From Enterococcus raffinosus (lineage in GTDB: Bacteria > Bacillota > Bacilli > Lactobacillales > Enterococcaceae): a stretch of DNA of 64,000 bases. The first letter of the stretch is position 1; each line of letters begins with the position of its first letter. This document shows positions 54,849 through 64,000 of this stretch, one piece after another. The DNA lies in the NCBI RefSeq assembly GCF_018917525.1, contig NZ_JAHLOS010000007.1, positions 78,095 to 142,094 of the forward strand, read 5' to 3'. The notes beneath the pieces are model-generated. The model did no database searches, was not told the DNA's origin, and saw nothing but the letters and a program-made list of their open reading frames with translations. Position numbers and translations under genes: made by a program.

Positions 54849-56123
54849 TTACCACTGAGCTAAAAGCTCAAACAATTCTTCCAACAGACCTTCCTGATAG
54901 CCTGCTAGCTTCTCCATCTTCATCAAGTCTCGGACTGCTATTAAGCTAGGCTCATTGATGGAGCCTAATTGCCTGAGGTGTTCCTCTGATAGCTCTACCT
55001 CTTTTGGAACCTTGCGATAGGCCGCTTCATCCATTAGCAACAAAACAACCTGTGGAGCAAAGCGCCGCAGAATTTTCTGGGCTATCTGCAGCCCTGCTGG
55101 ATCAAGATCACCTGAATAAAAAATCTCAACGCCGCTGGCAGTAAGCTTCTCCGCTATTTTCCAGACCGAATAACGAAATTGCCCGCTGGAGCACACGATA
55201 GGTAGCTGAGGAAAAGCACCGCAGATAATCGAAAAAACACCGGAATTTTCAATGAATAGAACCTTGTTTCCCACAAACGGTACAATCCGATCGACCTCTA
55301 AAATATGCTTCAGGGGAACATTCCATGCGATAGCCGATTGAGCTGCCGCGGTCCACATCTGGACCTCTTTTCCTTGTTGATAGGCGGTCAACCCGTTTAT
55401 TTGAACCGCATTGAAGGAGTCATCCTTTAACAAATAAAAATTTTCATAGACCGCGTTTTCCCATTCAGCATCGCCCATATAGGCAGGCTCTTGAGTGACC
55501 AGTCGTGTGATTGACTCTAGGTAATCGAAAAACAAACGTCCGCTTACGGTGGACCGATCTAAACGATGCGGATCGCGAAACAAATGATAAGAAAAATAGG
55601 GCAGTTTCTCAAAGTGATCGGGTAAATGATCCAACGCCTTTTTCAGATTGGTCAGACCCACTGATAATATGTCTTGATCAGTTTTAAAGCTTTTTAACCA
55701 GCTTTTCTTTTTCTCCGTTGATAAATAGGCTTCATGACCTGAGAGGCTTTCTTGTAGCATGCTTTCAAAACGCTGATACTCACGCTGCTCTGCCTGAAAA
55801 ATCTCCTGCTTGTAGCTTAACGGCTGTCCAAGCACCGATTCAAGCACCGTTGAAAAAGATAGACTGGCAAAGCGACTTTCCTGATAACTTTGAAGAAACT
55901 TGGTCACCGAGATACTGTGCCTTTTTGACCATTCCCATTCACTAAAACCCATGAAATGCATCAGTTCTGACAGCTCTTCTTTAGAAAATTTTTGAAAGCC
56001 AACGCTTTTACCAAAATTACCTTGATGGTAAAACTTTCGCGCGAGTTCAGTAAAAAATTTTCGAAAAGCCGGGCTGTCAAAATACTGCAAAGCCGCTTTC
56101 TTTAAACCCTCCTGTGCTGTCAT
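54849..56123 (-). CDS. jetD: Wadjet nuclease subunit JetD (DUF2399-type)
   Basis: 424 aa. The N-terminal DUF3323-like arm precedes a Toprim-like domain from about 285: VLFIENSGVF (Glu292), IVCSSGQF and YSGDLDPAG (Asp339, Asp341), the metal-binding acidic residues of the topoVIA-like nuclease fold. It cleaves circular plasmid DNA captured and extruded by the JetABC SMC complex. ATGA overlap with jetC. The DUF2399 form fits the subtype I remember as type III. Confidence 0.9.
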   Translation of the reverse strand: MTAQEGLKKAALQYFDSPAFRKFFTELARKFYHQGNFGKSVGFQKFSKEELSELMHFMGFSEWEWSKRHSISVTKFLQSYQESRFASLSFSTVLESVLGQPLSYKQEIFQAEQREYQRFESMLQESLSGHEAYLSTEKKKSWLKSFKTDQDILSVGLTNLKKALDHLPDHFEKLPYFSYHLFRDPHRLDRSTVSGRLFFDYLESITRLVTQEPAYMGDAEWENAVYENFYLLKDDSFNAVQINGLTAYQQGKEVQMWTAAAQSAIAWNVPLKHILEVDRIVPFVGNKVLFIENSGVFSIICGAFPQLPIVCSSGQFRYSVWKIAEKLTASGVEIFYSGDLDPAGLQIAQKILRRFAPQVVLLLMDEAAYRKVPKEVELSEEHLRQLGSINEPSLIAVRDLMKMEKLAGYQEGLLEELFELLAQW

Positions 56124-59100
56124 TCTTCAAGCACCAACTGAAGCTTTCGTCCATTCCAGTGATAGCAAAGCAACGAAACTACCGCGGAATTCTTAGGTCG
56201 GATCAGTTCATAGGTATTCAGGTTCGTGACTGTTGAAACCTCTCCCTGTAATGATTGAGAGTTCATAACATAGTTAAAACCCAATTGTTCACAGGCCTCA
56301 AACAATCCAGAGATGTTCTTATCATCGATCCCCGCAAATGCTTCATCTAAAGTAATGATGTATGGCGCATTCGCACTAGCATCCTGATAGCGGGAATAGA
56401 CTGCCGCAAATAACGGTAGGTACATCGCAATCGCTTTTTCTCCCCCACTAAACTTGAAGAATTGATTGTTGTTCATCGTCTTGAAATTAACATCTCCTTT
56501 TTTAAAGGACAGTTGAAATTCAAACCAATTCCGATAATCTAGAATATCCCTCAGTGTATCGTACAAGCTTTCATTCCCTTCATCCCCCGCCTGCAGCTCC
56601 TTCGCAAAATTGATCTTATCCTCAAAGTGATTACGAATGGCTAATAGGTCGGTATCTTGTAGGGTTTCTACTGGTTTCTTCAGCAGGGCGATCAAACGCG
56701 AGGTCGATAATTCATCTTTGTGCTCTGGATCCTTCGGCAACCATTTTAAGGACAGCGTCAAGCCGGAAGAATTTTCTTTTCCCTGCCGTTTCAACAATTG
56801 ATCCATTTGAGCCACCCATTTTTGCGCCTTTTCAATCGAACGGCGCAACACCTGACCGACAGAATCGAAAATGATTTGACGGAAAAGCTGCTCGTCCTCT
56901 TGACTCAAGTAAAGACGAGTCGTCTCGATCTGCTGCTCAATTTTTTCTTGGACTGTAAATGGATCTTCATACTGACCGTCGACATCCAAATTGACGATTT
57001 TTTGGTTGTTCATCATGCGCCAATATTCTAGCTCGCTAGTAGATAATAGTTCCTCTTCCAAAATCGATTGCTCGATACGAACTACCGGCCGATATTCTAA
57101 TAAATCATTTTCAAAACGGCGATAAGCATTTTCAAAGATCTCTTCACTTTTCGCCAGCTTGTCTGAATCCACTGGGTGAACTTCTGTCTTGGCTAATTCA
57201 ACAAAGTCGGTAATCCTGTCTACTTTAAAACGCAGTGTTTCCGCACGGTAAGTCTTTCCCCACAGTTCCTCCATTTGCTGAAGCTCGATTTCCTCTTGGG
57301 TGACACGTTCTAGGTCAGCCTCGGCTTTGGTTTCCAGCTTGATCAAGGCCTCCTTGCGATTCGTCAAGCTACGTTCGTTTTCGTCTAATTCCTGCTCCTC
57401 TTTCTTAAAACGACGAAATTCCGACTGTAGCTTCTCGATATCTTCTAACGACTGCTGCGCATAATTCTCAGCTAAAAACTGTTCAGTTCGTGATAAGGTC
57501 CGACTAATCTCCCCTTGGTCAAACAGAAATTCCGCTTGTTCCTCCTGTAGATCCTTAAGGTATAAGTCTTTTTCTCCATGACGCGTTTGGTCATTGATGA
57601 GTTGTGTATGGTTCAGCCGCAAATCTTCCAAAGTATCCACGAAATCACCGATAGACTTGATGCCATCGGTCAATCCCTCATAGGTCTTCGAACCATAATA
57701 ATCCGAGAGTACCTTGTCAAAGGTGAACCGGGTCTGCTGCAGCTCCTGCAGCAATTCGCTCAAGCGCTGCCGAAGCTGTTGAAGTTGCCATTGATCATCC
57801 TTCAGCTGCATCTCAGCCTTCTTCAATTCACTCTTCGCCATCTGAAAATCAGCGTCGGTTGGGAATTGCCGCACCTCCTCAGCTAATTTTTTTTCCCACT
57901 GATCCAACTGATCTATTTGATTTGTCAGTTCATTTTGTTGCACCTTTAGCTCTGTGATCAGCTGATCTAGCTCAGTAATTTTCCGTTCACGAAATTCTTC
58001 ACGACTCCGTTTACCGATATAGCTAGCTTGATAATCCGTATGAGCTTCTCCCTGCAGCAACGCCACCGAATAGCTGCCCGATGGAGTCATCGTAATACCT
58101 GCGTCTAACGTTTCAGAGGTAATCTGGATCTCATGCAAAATCTCTGTCACTAAATTTTGATACGCTGCTGATAGACTGGTCTCCGGTTGCAAGTAATCCG
58201 CCAATGTTTCTCCTAATACGATCGCTCCGGTCGGCTGAAGCTGGCGGTCACTTTCGATCGTCAAGGAATCAATTGAGACCAAGGCATCCAGCAGACCGAC
58301 TTCAGCAATCGCCGATTCTAATCGATTGCGACTCTCCATATCGATCTCCTGCTGGAAATCGACCGTTTCGTAAAAGCTGTAAAATTTCTGCTTTTTCCCC
58401 ACTAAGTGTTCACGATTCTCAATCGTTGCGGCAGTCCGTAAAGGGATTGGATCTTGCTTTTTTAGCCAATTCTTCCGTTCAGCTTGGTACTCCGCTGTTT
58501 TTTGCTCCAGCTCCCTTAAACGGTTCGTCAGCGGATAGCGCTGCTGGTTCAATTCCGCTTTGATTTGTTGAATACTTTGATAAAGCGGCTCCTTCAGCTG
58601 TTCAAAGCTTTGCGAGGTCTCTCCCAAGGTCTCTATATTTTGGATCAACTCAATAAAATGATCACTGGATAGATCAAAAGAAAAAGCTTGCTTCCATTGA
58701 TAGATATTCTCTCGCAATTTTTCCAATTCTGTGCCAGCAAATTCTTCCCAATGCTTCAAATGCTTTTGATCCGTTTCAACTCTCTGCTCCTGCTCACCAA
58801 CCGCTGAATCGGCAGTCTTTTGTTTTTCCCGCAGCTTATCGATTTCGATCAAGTGCTGTTTAGCTTTCCCTAATTGTTCCTTTTTCTCATGAAGCTGCTT
58901 TTTCCAATATGTCAAATGAGCGTCTACCTCTGGCTGGAGCAGCTGCCGTTTAATCTCTTCCGTTTCCTCCTCAAAAGCAAAAGCCGACGCATAATCAAAT
59001 AAGCTTTCAATATATTCCGTCCGTTCATTTTCAGAAACGGCGATCTTTCGAGCAAGGGCTTCTAGCTGATTGATTTCTTGATCAAGCTGCTTCTCCTTTT

Positions 59101-60202
59101 TCTTCAATTTCTCTTGAATTTTTTGTAGCTCAGCTTTTTTTTCTGCCAGCTGTTTCTCCAATCGTTGTCCTTCTTCAACTAATTTTAGTCGATCATCCAT
59201 CTGTAATTGCTGTAGGCTCTTCTGTACAACCTCTTTCCGGATCATCAGTGCTTCAGATTGCTTCCTATTTTCCGCCAGCTCAGTTTTAGTCGCGGTTAAT
59301 TCCTCACTAAGTGCTTGATGCTGTTGCGTGATCTGACTCAATAAGTTCTTCTTTTCTAGCCAAGTTGAAGCTAATTGACCAATTTTTTCGCTACGATAAG
59401 GACGGTAAGCCTTTAATAAGCTTTCTAGTGACTGAGTCTCGATCTCTAGCTGCTCCAGCTGCTCTCTATAAGAATCAATCTGATTAATCGTTTGCGACAA
59501 AGGTTGCAGATCATCATCTTTCAAGGGTGGTAAAGAAGCGGTGAGAATTTCGTAAATTACCGTTGGCTTGAAATCTTTCGACAACTTCGGACTTCTCAGT
59601 TGTATCAACAGCTTGATCAGCTCATCGAATTGCTCCAGCGACTGAAAACCGAAGATCCGTTGATTGATGAAGGCTTCATAATCCTTTTGCTTGGTAAAAA
59701 CCTTCCCTTTCCCCTCAATTTCCAACTTATTTCTCAAGCGTTTCAAGGTCAGCGGTTGAAATTGATCTGCTCCTAGCTTCTCCACCAAATCAATTCCATC
59801 AAGACCAACCCTAGTCCCATCGGTGATCACAAAATACCATTTATTCAGGCTGCCACCTCGTCTGGCCGACAAGCCGATCCCTGAAGTAAAATACTCATCC
59901 GTACCTTTTTTTCGATATTCCAACATCAAATAGCCGATCCGTTCAGACTGATTGGACACCTCTTCCTCGCCCAACAGATAATCCTCCATCCGCCGCGCAT
60001 TCGAGCCGAAGGAATCAAGCCTTTTCGTCTCTGTTCGACCATCCAATAGCACCGGCAGCAGGCTTTGCATTGTGACTGATTTTCCAGAGCCATTCGTTCC
60101 CCGCAATAAAATCTTCCCATCGGCAAAATTGAAAATTTGATTGTCATAATACCAAAAATTAAATAGTCCCGCTCGACTAAGCTGCCATTTATTTTCCTCC
60201 AC
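56120..60202 (-). CDS. jetC: Wadjet SMC-like ATPase JetC (TIGR02680-type)
   Basis: 1360 aa, GTG start at 60202 behind GGGG. Walker A GTNGSGKS is at 35-42, followed by FGSNARRMEDYLLGEEE. Two long coiled-coil arms surround a central hinge-like segment near 620-740. Near the C-terminus are the signature FSGGEKAIAMYLP and Walker B YIITLDEAFAGIDD. It is the ATP-driven DNA-extruding motor of the defence complex. The N-terminus (WQLSRAGLFNFWYYDNQIF) is of the TIGR02680 kind. Length is normal for the family. Confidence 0.92.
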   Translation of the reverse strand: MEENKWQLSRAGLFNFWYYDNQIFNFADGKILLRGTNGSGKSVTMQSLLPVLLDGRTETKRLDSFGSNARRMEDYLLGEEEVSNQSERIGYLMLEYRKKGTDEYFTSGIGLSARRGGSLNKWYFVITDGTRVGLDGIDLVEKLGADQFQPLTLKRLRNKLEIEGKGKVFTKQKDYEAFINQRIFGFQSLEQFDELIKLLIQLRSPKLSKDFKPTVIYEILTASLPPLKDDDLQPLSQTINQIDSYREQLEQLEIETQSLESLLKAYRPYRSEKIGQLASTWLEKKNLLSQITQQHQALSEELTATKTELAENRKQSEALMIRKEVVQKSLQQLQMDDRLKLVEEGQRLEKQLAEKKAELQKIQEKLKKKEKQLDQEINQLEALARKIAVSENERTEYIESLFDYASAFAFEEETEEIKRQLLQPEVDAHLTYWKKQLHEKKEQLGKAKQHLIEIDKLREKQKTADSAVGEQEQRVETDQKHLKHWEEFAGTELEKLRENIYQWKQAFSFDLSSDHFIELIQNIETLGETSQSFEQLKEPLYQSIQQIKAELNQQRYPLTNRLRELEQKTAEYQAERKNWLKKQDPIPLRTAATIENREHLVGKKQKFYSFYETVDFQQEIDMESRNRLESAIAEVGLLDALVSIDSLTIESDRQLQPTGAIVLGETLADYLQPETSLSAAYQNLVTEILHEIQITSETLDAGITMTPSGSYSVALLQGEAHTDYQASYIGKRSREEFRERKITELDQLITELKVQQNELTNQIDQLDQWEKKLAEEVRQFPTDADFQMAKSELKKAEMQLKDDQWQLQQLRQRLSELLQELQQTRFTFDKVLSDYYGSKTYEGLTDGIKSIGDFVDTLEDLRLNHTQLINDQTRHGEKDLYLKDLQEEQAEFLFDQGEISRTLSRTEQFLAENYAQQSLEDIEKLQSEFRRFKKEEQELDENERSLTNRKEALIKLETKAEADLERVTQEEIELQQMEELWGKTYRAETLRFKVDRITDFVELAKTEVHPVDSDKLAKSEEIFENAYRRFENDLLEYRPVVRIEQSILEEELLSTSELEYWRMMNNQKIVNLDVDGQYEDPFTVQEKIEQQIETTRLYLSQEDEQLFRQIIFDSVGQVLRRSIEKAQKWVAQMDQLLKRQGKENSSGLTLSLKWLPKDPEHKDELSTSRLIALLKKPVETLQDTDLLAIRNHFEDKINFAKELQAGDEGNESLYDTLRDILDYRNWFEFQLSFKKGDVNFKTMNNNQFFKFSGGEKAIAMYLPLFAAVYSRYQDASANAPYIITLDEAFAGIDDKNISGLFEACEQLGFNYVMNSQSLQGEVSTVTNLNTYELIRPKNSAVVSLLCYHWNGRKLQLVLEE

Positions 60203-61325
60203 TTGTTGTATCCCCTTCCTTTTCCGTGTTCAGATATCCGATTGTTCGTGCAAATGAAGGGAATATGACCACATCCGTTTCATCATGAGTTAAGAAATGA
60301 TGATCATAGGCTGTTTTCAGCAGTGTTTCGTCCAATTCAGTCAATGTCAGCTCACGATATTCCTTGGACCAATACTCATCATTTGTATCCTTCAGTTTTT
60401 CAACAATCGCTCGCCACGCTACTCGTGACAAATGAATCCGCCCGTATTCATCATAATCTTGATCAGCCAGCCGAAAGACCTCCGCAAGCTGTAGCAAAAT
60501 CTCATCCACCACTCGGAAAGCCGGAAAATAATTTCCGCCTCTGCGGCGATTGATCGAAAGAATCGCCGTATCTCTCGTCAATTCAAAGCGGAAGGAGGTC
60601 TGTTCCCAAAATTTTTCGATCGAAGTATATTGATTTCTCAAATACTCAAAATCAGAAAGCGTCTCCTCTGTCCGCAAAAGTACCGGTTCTAAAAGCAAGC
60701 GTTGATACACCCGATGGGGTCGCTCAATTGGATACATTCGTTCAAAGCTCGCCTGCATTTCCGAAAAATCCTCAAAATCACTATAAGATTCCGGCCGCTG
60801 TCCCAAGAAATAGCGGCTGTAGACCGTGACCTGATACAGCACATCGCCACGATTTTCTCCCTCGCTTAAGAAATCCTCAGTCTCTCCTTCAATCACTTCG
60901 ATCAAACGAAATTCCACCATCTTTTTCAAAACACGTACTAAACTTCGGCGATGGCGATAGTTGGTCCAATCAACAAAATTTTCTCGCGGATAGCTGTGCT
61001 GGAGCTCCTCCACCAATTCACTCAGTAAGAAGGCTTCCTTTTCATTCTTTTCTTCTGTGTACGCCATGGCACACATCATCAAAGCATAATCCATTTGATC
61101 CGAAAAGCCCTCGATCCCCATCCAAGGCATCGGCTTGATTGGCCGCTTTTGCACCTGAAAAAAACGCGGATGATAAATCAAATTCAAGCCAAAGCGTTCA
61201 TTTAAAATTTTTCGAATCTCTTTGCGATTGCGCAGGATCATTCGATACAACTCCGGCTGCTCATCCCGAATAATCCAGAACTGTTCAAACAAGTTCTCAA
61301 GTGCTAAAAATACATCCTCATTCAT
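60189..61325 (-). CDS. jetB: Wadjet kleisin-associated subunit JetB (DUF2398-type)
   Basis: 378 aa, no signal or TM. A helical, winged-helix-like protein; LYRMILRNRKEIRKIL, YALMMCAMAYTE, NYRHRRSLVRVLKKMVEFRLIEV and RVYQRLLLEP follow the DUF2398 pattern. JetB corresponds to the KITE-type (MukE-like) subunit that bridges kleisin and SMC. It overlaps jetA by eight and jetC by 14 bases, so all subunits are translated together. AAGGAGA precedes its ATG. Confidence 0.87.
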   Translation of the reverse strand: MNEDVFLALENLFEQFWIIRDEQPELYRMILRNRKEIRKILNERFGLNLIYHPRFFQVQKRPIKPMPWMGIEGFSDQMDYALMMCAMAYTEEKNEKEAFLLSELVEELQHSYPRENFVDWTNYRHRRSLVRVLKKMVEFRLIEVIEGETEDFLSEGENRGDVLYQVTVYSRYFLGQRPESYSDFEDFSEMQASFERMYPIERPHRVYQRLLLEPVLLRTEETLSDFEYLRNQYTSIEKFWEQTSFRFELTRDTAILSINRRRGGNYFPAFRVVDEILLQLAEVFRLADQDYDEYGRIHLSRVAWRAIVEKLKDTNDEYWSKEYRELTLTELDETLLKTAYDHHFLTHDETDVVIFPSFARTIGYLNTEKEGDTTSGGK

Positions 61326-62823
61326 CGTTTATGGTCTCCTTGATCTTCATAGTCACCTGCGGCATCTCCAGTAGCCCATCTTCAGAACGAATCGTGATCC
61401 GCTTCTCAGGCTGAATCATGATTCCCACTTGATAGCCTAAATTGGTTGAAACGAGCCGTTCCTCTTCAAACACTTGGACATCCTTTGCCAGGCTACTACT
61501 GATCCATTGAAGAAAAACCACACGAATCTCACTTGGAACCATTAGATCATCCATCAAACGGATCTCACCATCCGTTATAAACTGGGCGATTTTGGTCTGT
61601 AATTCGTTTTTCTTTTCAGCAATCTCCACTCGTTGCTGTTCTTTTAGTTCGCGATCGACCGTATAGGTGATCGTTCGCTGACTAAGGAGCGACTTGCGGC
61701 TGCGGGAATCAAGCTGCAATACCTCTGGCGATAAATTCCAAATACTTTCGTTTTTTGTTCCTTCAATCGGTTCGACACCATAATAATGCTTCCATGTCAG
61801 ACTGCCAAAAATCGAGGCAAAACGATTCGCCGCTTCATCACAGGAAGCGACTTCGTCAAACCAGTGCGCCAATTGTAAATAATCCTTACGACGACTTTGA
61901 TATTGCTTGAACTGACTGCTCAGTTGCTGGATCAAACCAGTCATCCGACGAATCATCTGTTCGGTCAAACGAATCAAGGTGGAAAATTCACTCGTTTTAT
62001 CTCCCTCATCAATAAACCAGCGTTTCATCGTTTGAAAACTACCAAAAAGTTCACTCTTGATCCGTTCCTGATCCAGCTGAAAATCATCGATTCGAGGAAT
62101 CCTTCGCTCACGCGCCAACATACTCTCAAAAACCAATTTCAGCTTCTCCTGAGAAACCAGTTGCAGTTGGTGCTCAATCTGATAATGCAGACCTTGAACC
62201 GTTACAATAAAATCTCGTAAATATTGGACAAATTGATCCTTGTAAATCAAAAATTTCTCCGTCTGCATGTAGTTTACTACCGCTTCATTCGCAAGATAAC
62301 CCATATAATTCGAAGTATTCCGTTGAATATCGCTAAACAAACGGACAATTCTTTCCCATAACTTGTATGTTTCCTCTTCGTCAAAAAGATCAGATTGAAC
62401 TAGCTCCTGCAAGCCATCCAATAACTCCTGGAAAACATTTTTATCTAGTCTCCCTTGACTGTTGCCACTTACAGTCCCTAATCGTTCCAGCATCTCCTCA
62501 ATTTGGATACTCGTTTCCGTAATCTGATAACGGTAACGACGATTCTTATACTCCTCGATACTTTTAGGTTCTCCCATCTCCTGCCGCCGAGACAGGTTGC
62601 CCCATTGATATAGCTGATCTAGATCCTGATCAACCTCTCGCTCACCATAAGAACCATCAAATTTTTCTTGAACATATGTCAATACATCATCACGATAAAG
62701 AAGCATATTCATTTGACGATGCTGAGTAAAGAAATAATGCATCACCCAGCGATAACGTTCTACATTTTCCGCATTCAAGTAAGCAGTTTCTTCTATCCGT
62801 CCTAATTCCTGACTCCCACTCAA
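61318..62823 (-). CDS. jetA: Wadjet kleisin subunit JetA (DUF2397-type)
   Basis: 501 aa from a TTG at 62823, with AGGAGG nine bases upstream. The frame is open to 62895, but that longer reading has no ribosome site and would start upstream of the promoter at 62854-62862. Early motifs RYRWVMHYFF, LYRDDVLTYV, LYQWGNLSRRQEMG and NRRYRYQITETSIQIEEML follow the DUF2397 pattern. JetA is the kleisin (MukF-like) subunit that closes the SMC ring. First gene of the operon. Confidence 0.88.
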   Translation of the reverse strand: MSGSQELGRIEETAYLNAENVERYRWVMHYFFTQHRQMNMLLYRDDVLTYVQEKFDGSYGEREVDQDLDQLYQWGNLSRRQEMGEPKSIEEYKNRRYRYQITETSIQIEEMLERLGTVSGNSQGRLDKNVFQELLDGLQELVQSDLFDEEETYKLWERIVRLFSDIQRNTSNYMGYLANEAVVNYMQTEKFLIYKDQFVQYLRDFIVTVQGLHYQIEHQLQLVSQEKLKLVFESMLARERRIPRIDDFQLDQERIKSELFGSFQTMKRWFIDEGDKTSEFSTLIRLTEQMIRRMTGLIQQLSSQFKQYQSRRKDYLQLAHWFDEVASCDEAANRFASIFGSLTWKHYYGVEPIEGTKNESIWNLSPEVLQLDSRSRKSLLSQRTITYTVDRELKEQQRVEIAEKKNELQTKIAQFITDGEIRLMDDLMVPSEIRVVFLQWISSSLAKDVQVFEEERLVSTNLGYQVGIMIQPEKRITIRSEDGLLEMPQVTMKIKETINDE

Positions 62824-62853
62824 ACTCAAAGCCCTCCTGTTTTTAATGTAGCC

Positions 62854-62862
62854 ATTATACCA
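62854..62862 (-). promoter_or_regulatory. extended -10 promoter of the Wadjet operon
   Basis: On the minus strand TGGTATAAT (TGn-TATAAT), with a possible TTCACA 19 bases upstream. Transcription would start near 62847, leaving a leader of about 24 bases before the TTG of jetA. Confidence 0.65.
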
Positions 62863-63138
62863 CTCATAAAAAGAAAGATGTGAATCACTCACCACATAGT
62901 TAAACCCAAGTTGGGTGAATCGGCTACACTAGACAGAAAAGGCACTTGTCTCTCCATATACTTTTTGGATTTGAGTCAATACATCGGACATGATTTAAGA
63001 TTTTTTTGGGGATTCCGACGGATGAGACTCTCATCGTTTCGACCAGCCATCAAACAAAATTTATTTGATTGCTGATCGAAATGATGAAGGAATTCTCCAG
63101 TGGAATGCTCACAAAAAATTGTAGGTGGCTGGCAATAA

Positions 63139-63505
63139 CTAAGCTTGTAAGGACAACTCCTCCATCTGATTTGGTGTTAAATAATCAATATTGTTCTGAA
63201 TTCACTTGTGATTGTAAAATCCCTCAATATACTGAAATAGAGCTAAATGAGTAACTTCAGAATTTTCATATGCTTTTGACGGATAGACTTCTTCCTTTCC
63301 GGATGAAGGAATGTTGGATGTTCAATTCTTTTAGCTTTGCCTCATAGGCTTCGCTGGTGTACTGAGAACCTAAATCTGAGTGGAAAATCAAGTTCTCTGA
63401 AGATCTTTGATTTAAACACGCAAGGTCAAAAGGGACAATAACCAATTCTTTAGTCATCTTCTTGCCAAATTTCCACCCGATAATTTTCTTTGATTGAATA
63501 AACTC
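63139..63505 (-). pseudogene. IS3-family (IS150-like) transposase relic
   Basis: Pieces of an OrfB integrase core are readable on the minus strand: IIGWKFGKKMTKEL, LIFHSDLGSQYTSEAYEAKL, IQHSFIRKG, and later LFQYIEGFYNHK, a stop, and DYLTPNQMEELSLQA. The parts lie in different frames with an in-frame stop, and the segment between RKG and the tail (catalytic Glu region) is missing or scrambled. No OrfA or terminal repeats are recognisable. A dead insertion-sequence remnant next to the defence operon. Confidence 0.75.
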
Positions 63506-63790
63506 GAAGGCATCGCTAGTTTTTACTTTTGAACGAATATGGTTAAAGCTTTTTTAGGGTTGGGGTTAGGATGATTTAGTGGACACATTTTGGGAGAGGA
63601 TTATAACAGCCCCGAACAAAAGTTCGCAGCTCTCGAAAAAATACTTACGTTCTTTTAATCACCCCTACTCTTCTTAGTAAAGTGAAAAAAGGAAAATCAC
63701 GACGGATCATTTGGCGCTTTATCATAAAAGAACATGAATGTTCTCTGCTCCACTAACACCAGTTCACAGAGTACAAGACTGGATAAATAA

Positions 63791-63847
63791 AAATTTCAAG
63801 TAAAACTTAGCCACTCCTCTTTAGCGGCTAAGCTCTACTTGAAATTT
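63791..63847. terminator. nested hairpin
   Basis: Outer arms AAATTTCAAGTA (63791-63802) and TACTTGAAATTT (63836-63847); inner arms CTTAGCC (63806-63812) and GGCTAAG (63826-63832). A strong structure on both strands, without an adjoining gene to terminate on the plus strand. It may be a leftover of the same decayed region. Confidence 0.5.
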
Positions 63848-63889
63848 GAGTATAGGATTAAATGCTTTTTATCTCTTCCAATAAGAAAA

Positions 63890-63914
63890 CCTCAGGAGAA
63901 AACCGCTCCTGAGG
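63890..63914 (-). terminator. terminator of the gene entering from the right edge
   Basis: CCTCAGGAG (63890-63898) and CTCCTGAGG (63906-63914), followed by TTTTC on the minus strand and ACTTTTTG on the plus. It lies 24 bases past the stop of the partial gene at the window edge. Confidence 0.7.
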
Positions 63915-63937
63915 ACTTTTTGTTTAGATGAATCATT

Positions 63938-64000
63938 TTATTGTCGATCACTGATTCTAAATTCGTATCCAAGTACGTTCTTATAATATTCTGGATACAT
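63938..64000 (-). CDS. 3' end of a gene continuing beyond the window
   Basis: The last 20 visible codons read MYPEYYKNVLGYEFRISDRQ and end in TAA at 63938, followed by a good terminator. The visible Met need not be the start. Too short to identify. Confidence 0.45.
   Translation of the reverse strand: MYPEYYKNVLGYEFRISDRQ

Noticed and set aside
54849..62823. Chromosomal MukBEF/MksBEF condensin or type I/II Wadjet
   Set aside because: JetD carries a DUF2399-like VENP/GDLDPAG pattern, and JetA/JetB follow DUF2397/DUF2398 patterns. This points to the four-gene defence subtype rather than a condensin.
1..64000. CRISPR array, rRNA operon or prophage
   Set aside because: No regularly spaced repeats, rRNA-like sequence or phage structural genes were seen on reading the window.

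Overview
The window looks like the chromosome of a low-GC Gram-positive coccus of the Lactobacillales, most likely Enterococcus or a close relative such as Vagococcus. Clues are LPxTG pili with class C sortase, a CpsBCD-type tyrosine phospho-relay heading a Wzx/Wzy polysaccharide locus, an Mga/AtxA-like regulator, AhpCF with a PerR-type operator, Spx, and an LmrCD/BmrCD-like ABC exporter. The genus is inferred from gene content only.

Layout. (1) 1-15.3 kb, minus strand: one long pilus operon. In transcription order it holds the major pilin, a 1576-aa tip adhesin, a basal pilin, a single protein carrying two sortase domains, a secreted glucosaminidase-CHAP hydrolase, a type I signal peptidase, and two tandem copies of a module made of a two-pass membrane protein plus a cytosolic coiled-coil protein (the last copy runs off the window). 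(2) 15.6-17.2 kb: a tyrosine recombinase gene enclosed by perfect 22-bp inverted repeats (15597-15618 and 17167-17188), lying directly upstream of the pilus operon. Inside it the best sigma-A-type promoters point away from the pilus genes. This is the layout of a self-encoded DNA inversion switch, and I infer that the pilus operon is OFF in the orientation shown. (3) 17.5-35.6 kb, minus strand: a polysaccharide locus with two complete CpsC-CpsD-CpsB sets. One set heads the operon. The other lies at the far end behind a small sortase, a surface protein with an unusual sorting signal and a four-pass membrane protein. Between them are an AT-rich block of initiating transferase, glycosyltransferases, Wzy, pyruvyl transferase, Wzx, a MenD-like ThDP enzyme with an SDR reductase, and an LCP ligase. 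(4) 36.4-49.4 kb: core-like genes, namely a TPM-domain protein split by a probable -1 frameshift site, ahpCF, spx, a 3D-domain wall protein, a CmpB-family membrane protein, an Mga-like regulator and a heterodimeric ABC exporter. (5) 49.6-52.4 kb: a second wall module, a glucosaminidase-M23 hydrolase followed by two DivIVA-domain coiled-coil proteins. It echoes the hydrolase plus coiled-coil composition of the pilus operon. (6) 52.4-54.8 kb: a gene-poor stretch with a tRNA relic. (7) 54.8-62.9 kb: a four-gene Wadjet (JetABCD) plasmid-defence operon of the DUF2397/DUF2398/TIGR02680/DUF2399 kind. It is followed by an IS3-family relic and the 3' end of another gene.

How the parts fit. The strongest candidate for an undescribed system is the combination of (1) and (2): an inversion switch that would turn on not only pilins and sortases but a whole envelope set (wall hydrolase, signal peptidase, paired membrane and coiled-coil proteins) as one unit. 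The coiled-coil and membrane pairs have no function I recognise. The related hydrolase/DivIVA cluster at 50 kb suggests a shared idea: placing a wall-cutting enzyme and a surface structure at a defined site in the cell. All functional statements come from reading the sequence by eye, and no database search was run.
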